From: Caldifarciminota bacterium
Lineage (GTDB): Bacteria > Hydrothermota > Tepidihabitantia > SM23-42
DNA length: 16,128 bases
Reading direction: 5' to 3'
Assembly: GCA_030671005.1 (NCBI GenBank)
Contig: DAOVAN010000019.1
Location: 1 to 16,128, forward strand
The stretch's first letter is position 1, and the number at the start of each line of letters is the position of its first letter. The notes under the pieces are model-generated. The model searched no databases. It had not been told where the DNA came from and worked only from the letters and a program-made list of their open reading frames with translations. A program made the translations under genes and the position numbers. Shown piece after piece: positions 13,824 to 16,128 of this stretch.

Positions 13824-15080
13824 ATGAAGTTTGCTATCCCCTACGGAAAAGAGGAACTCCAGATAGAAATCGCCGAAGAGAATATTCTCGACGTTATTCA
13901 CCCTAGAAGAATTGGTCAAAGAAACAGCAGGAAAATCCTGGCCGAAGCCATAAACCAGCCGCTCGGTGATAGATCGCTCAGAGAATTCTTAAGAACAACC
14001 GAGCGTGTACTCTTCATCGTCAACGACGCCACAAGGCCCACAAAGACATCCGTGGTTCTGGATATGATGAACGATGACATAAAGAAGCATACTCGATTTC
14101 TAATTGCCACCGGCGCACACCGCGCGCCGTGCGAAAGAGAGTTGAATACAATATTTGGCAGACACTATCAACCGTATAGAGACAGAATACTGATCCATGA
14201 TACAAGAGATGACACGATGCTCAATAGCGTGGGCAAGACAAGATACGGAAACGAATTATGGCTCAACAAGAATGTCACGTCGGCTGACAGAATCGTCGTC
14301 ATAGGCTCGGTCGAACCACATTATTTTGCAGGTTTCACCGGAGGCAGAAAGTCCCTGTTGCCGGGTGTTGCGGGTTATAGCACCATAGAAAAGAATCACA
14401 AATTCGCTTTACACGCCAAGGCACAAGCGTTGAATATTACCGAAAACCCGATCCATGAGGAAATGCTCGATTGTGTGAGAGCTCTTGGTCCAGAAAGGAT
14501 ATTCTCGCTCCAGATGGTACTCGACAATAATCGCAACATCTGCAAGGCCTTTACCGGACCTATAGATAGAACATTTGAAATGGCTACGGGGTATGCTAAA
14601 GGATTTTTCTCCGCCCAGATACCGATGAGGGCAGAAGTTGTTGTCACGGTCTCACAACATCCCTTCGATGTCAATCTATATCAAACGCTTAAGGCAGTTG
14701 AACATGGCAGACTGGCTATGAATCAGGGCGGTATACTCATCGTAGTCTCTCCTTGTCCTGAAGGCCTTGGGCCAGACAGCTTCGCGCGCCTGTTCAAGGA
14801 TCGAAGCAGTATGGACCAGGCAGTCCAGAATTCAAAGTCGAATTACCGGTTGGGCGACCACAACGCGGTGAATCTCCTGGCCCTCACCAAACAGGCTCAA
14901 GTTTGGGCGATTACAGAAATCGAAGACCGAATCCTACAGAATGCCGGCATCACGACTTACCATTCACTTCAAGAAGCAATCGAGGAAGCAATCATAAGAA
15001 AAGGTCGCCATGTCAAGATACTAGTACTGATGAACGGCACTCTGACCGTACCCATTGTTCGAAATACCAAGCCTTGTTGA
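13824..15080 (+). CDS. larA: LarA-family nickel-dependent 2-hydroxyacid racemase
   Basis: A 418-residue, full-length LarA-family enzyme. These cytoplasmic enzymes use a nickel-pincer nucleotide cofactor bound to a lysine to racemise lactate or related 2-hydroxyacids by hydride transfer. Visible key residues, with the Lactobacillus plantarum LarA counterparts as I recall them: Asp68 and Arg71 in NDATRPT (D72, R75), His99 in ATGAH (H108), His166 in VEPHYFAGFTGGRKS (H174), Lys176 (K184), His192 (H200), and Gln287 and Lys290 in NLYQTLKA (Q295, K298). All are kept, so it should be active. The LarB, LarC and LarE cofactor-making genes are not in the window. The substrate is open: lactate, malate and others occur in the superfamily. 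The ATG at 13824 has no clear Shine-Dalgarno sequence. Its TGA forms part of the next promoter. Confidence 0.9.
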   Translation: MKFAIPYGKEELQIEIAEENILDVIHPRRIGQRNSRKILAEAINQPLGDRSLREFLRTTERVLFIVNDATRPTKTSVVLDMMNDDIKKHTRFLIATGAHRAPCERELNTIFGRHYQPYRDRILIHDTRDDTMLNSVGKTRYGNELWLNKNVTSADRIVVIGSVEPHYFAGFTGGRKSLLPGVAGYSTIEKNHKFALHAKAQALNITENPIHEEMLDCVRALGPERIFSLQMVLDNNRNICKAFTGPIDRTFEMATGYAKGFFSAQIPMRAEVVVTVSQHPFDVNLYQTLKAVEHGRLAMNQGGILIVVSPCPEGLGPDSFARLFKDRSSMDQAVQNSKSNYRLGDHNAVNLLALTKQAQVWAITEIEDRILQNAGITTYHSLQEAIEEAIIRKGRHVKILVLMNGTLTVPIVRNTKPC

Positions 15081-15104
15081 CAGCCTGGCAGAAATAGTTA
15101 TAAT
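15077..15104 (+). promoter_or_regulatory. Consensus promoter for the dehydrogenase gene, overlapping the larA stop
   Basis: TTGACA (15077-15082), a 16-bp spacer and TATAAT (15099-15104) match the consensus in all 12 positions. The larA TGA stop (15078-15080) is the TGA of TTGACA. Predicted transcription start is about 15111, so the dehydrogenase can be expressed independently of larA. Confidence 0.82.
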
Positions 15105-15110
15105 AATCGC

Positions 15111-15236
15111 AAAACGATGGAAATATCTACTGAACAAGCCACGGAATTCATTAACATGAAGAGTTCGCAATAAAATGGCTGGTGTTTGGTTAAACATCAT
15201 CAAAAGAGATATATTCAGAAAGAGGAGGAATAGCCT
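15111..15236 (+). promoter_or_regulatory. 5' leader of the dehydrogenase gene with two possible mini-ORFs
   Basis: About 126 nt between the predicted start point and the dehydrogenase ATG. It contains an 18-codon ORF (15117-15173) and, one base later, a 21-codon ORF (15175-15240; MAGVWLNIIKRDIFRKRRNS-L). The TGA of the second overlaps the dehydrogenase ATG (ATGA). Neither has a strong ribosome-binding site, and they may be chance ORFs. I see no convincing riboswitch or terminator here. Confidence 0.25.
15221..15228 (+). promoter_or_regulatory. Ribosome-binding site of the dehydrogenase gene
   Basis: AGAGGAGG lies 8 nt before the ATG at 15237. It fixes the start and indicates efficient translation independent of coupling. 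Confidence 0.7.
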
Positions 15237-16128
15237 ATGAAGAAGGTCAGCATAATCGGGGCAGGGAATGTCGGAGCAAATGCCGCCTTTTATATTGGAG
15301 AGAAGAACTTCGCTGACATCATGCTCGTCGATGTGGTAGAAGGTCGAGCAAAAGGAAAAGCACTGGACCTAATGGAAGCAGCACCGGTCAGATATTACGA
15401 TGCCAAAATAAACGGGTCTAACAACATCGAAGATATCGCCGGTTCTGAGGTCGTTGTTATCACTGCCGGGCATGTGAGAAAACCTCAGATGTCTCGACTC
15501 GATCTGCTAGAAGCAAACGCGAAAGTGATCGATCCTATCATCCCTCAAATCAAACAGCATGCACCGGAGGCAATACTAATAAACATTACCGAACCAGTTG
15601 ATGCCCTTACGTATTACATATGGAAAAAAGGTAATTTCGATCCAAAAAAAGTAATCGGCATGACTGGGGTCTTGGATACAACAAGACTGCGTGAGTTCAT
15701 TTCAAAAGAACTACAGGTCTCCACCGCTAACACGACTGCGGTCGTTATCGGTGGACATCACGACTACATGGTGATAATTCCCAGATATGCTAGTGTCGAA
15801 GGCATACCAATTACACAATTATTACCTCAAGAAAAGATCGACAACTTGCTCAAGCGCACCAGAGCTGCGGGTAGTGAAATTCTATCATACCTTAAGACGG
15901 CCACAGCCCATTATGCACCTGCCGCGGCACTCGCCGAAATTGCCGAAGCCATAATCAAAGATTCGAAACGAGTGCTATGTGTATCCGCATGTTTACAAGG
16001 CGAATATGACGTAAAAGAGCTGAGTCTCGGTGTACCAGCAATAATCGGCGCTAAAGGAGTGGAAAAGATAATCGAACTTCAACTCACAATCGAGGAACGA
16101 CATCAATTCGAGGAATCGGTTGCAATCA
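15237..16128 (+). CDS. mdh: Lactate/malate dehydrogenase-family protein, malate-type, 3' truncated
   Basis: 297 residues are present and the window ends before the stop; the family is about 310 long, so only some 10-20 residues are missing. It is an NAD-dependent 2-hydroxyacid dehydrogenase of the LDH-like malate dehydrogenase group (malate to oxaloacetate). The Rossmann motif is GAGNVG (8-13), and Asp32 at the end of beta2 points to NAD. The substrate loop RKPQMSR holds Arg81, the malate-type residue (Gln in lactate dehydrogenases), and Arg87. GVLDTTR holds Asp147 and Arg150; the catalytic His is His174. Odd features: the normally invariant Asn of TNPVD is Glu119 (ITEPVD), GGHGD is GGHHD (His175), MVPL is MVII, and the SAYYAP region reads TAHYAP. 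It may therefore have an altered substrate or be a divergent subfamily. Confidence 0.88.
   Translation, partial: MKKVSIIGAGNVGANAAFYIGEKNFADIMLVDVVEGRAKGKALDLMEAAPVRYYDAKINGSNNIEDIAGSEVVVITAGHVRKPQMSRLDLLEANAKVIDPIIPQIKQHAPEAILINITEPVDALTYYIWKKGNFDPKKVIGMTGVLDTTRLREFISKELQVSTANTTAVVIGGHHDYMVIIPRYASVEGIPITQLLPQEKIDNLLKRTRAAGSEILSYLKTATAHYAPAAALAEIAEAIIKDSKRVLCVSACLQGEYDVKELSLGVPAIIGAKGVEKIIELQLTIEERHQFEESVAI

Noticed and set aside
13813..13827. Four-codon ORF (ATG CAA AGA ACA TGA) overlapping the larA start
   Set aside because: Too short and without a ribosome-binding site; a chance ORF is the simpler reading.
1..16128. CRISPR array, insertion sequence, prophage or defence system
   Set aside because: No array of direct repeats, transposase, integrase or recognisable defence protein is visible; the gene content is housekeeping, envelope and metabolic.

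Overview
The window is a bacterial chromosome segment with a core information-processing cluster on the left and a short accessory or metabolic region on the right. Gene order is tuf (3' end) - rpmG - tRNA-Trp - secE - nusG - rplK - rplA - rplJ - rplL - rpoB - rpoC, all on the + strand. Most neighbours abut or overlap by 1-11 nt, and the run closes with a strong hairpin terminator just after rpoC. Three tightly packed minus-strand genes follow, converging on that terminator: an NHL-repeat/FlgD-Ig protein, a PorV/PorQ-type outer-membrane barrel, and a dolichol-kinase/CTP-transferase-like membrane protein. A 175-nt divergent promoter region leads to a LarA-family nickel hydroxyacid racemase on the + strand. 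Last comes a lactate/malate dehydrogenase-family gene cut by the window end.

Organism (inference): a Gram-negative-type bacterium, because it encodes an outer-membrane beta-barrel ending in Phe. RpoB has 'DVHYSHY', and RpoC has a short insertion after 'KP' plus 'TADAGYLTRR', which resemble the FCB group (Bacteroidetes and relatives). PorV-like barrels and NHL proteins with a FlgD-like C-terminal Ig domain are frequent in candidate phyla such as WOR-3/Stahlbacteria, Cloacimonetes and Zixibacteria. I cannot fix the phylum without a search; a WOR-3-like lineage is my best guess.

Region by region: 1-3101 is the translation and transcription-factor gene run (EF-Tu, L33, tRNA-Trp, SecE, NusG, L11, L1, L10, L7/L12). 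The L11-L1-L10-L7/L12 genes are joined by 1-4 nt overlaps, leaving no room for the usual L10 leader between rplA and rplJ. 3171-10854 encodes RNA polymerase beta and beta', with several substitutions at positions that are normally close to invariant (beta fork loop 2; beta' NADFDGD-T-M; beta' F-loop cysteines). 10874-10906 is a bidirectional terminator. 10906-13648 is the minus-strand three-gene unit, driven by a perfect TTGACA-16-TATAAT promoter placed so close to the ATG that the mRNA should be leaderless. 13649-13823 holds divergent promoters and a perfect 13-bp inverted repeat over the larA -10 element and predicted start point. 13824-16128 holds larA and the dehydrogenase; the second gene has its own consensus promoter built into the larA stop codon.

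Functionally, the left part is housekeeping. On the right, a LarA-type racemase next to a malate-dehydrogenase-like enzyme suggests use of both stereoisomers of a 2-hydroxyacid, possibly malate. The minus-strand genes look like cell-envelope functions. I see no CRISPR array, insertion sequence, prophage or toxin/defence module. The most unusual points are the tRNA overlapping a stop codon, the altered RNA polymerase motifs, the kinase-like gene that lacks a standard start codon, the leaderless promoter, the larA operator-like palindrome, and the divergent dehydrogenase active site.
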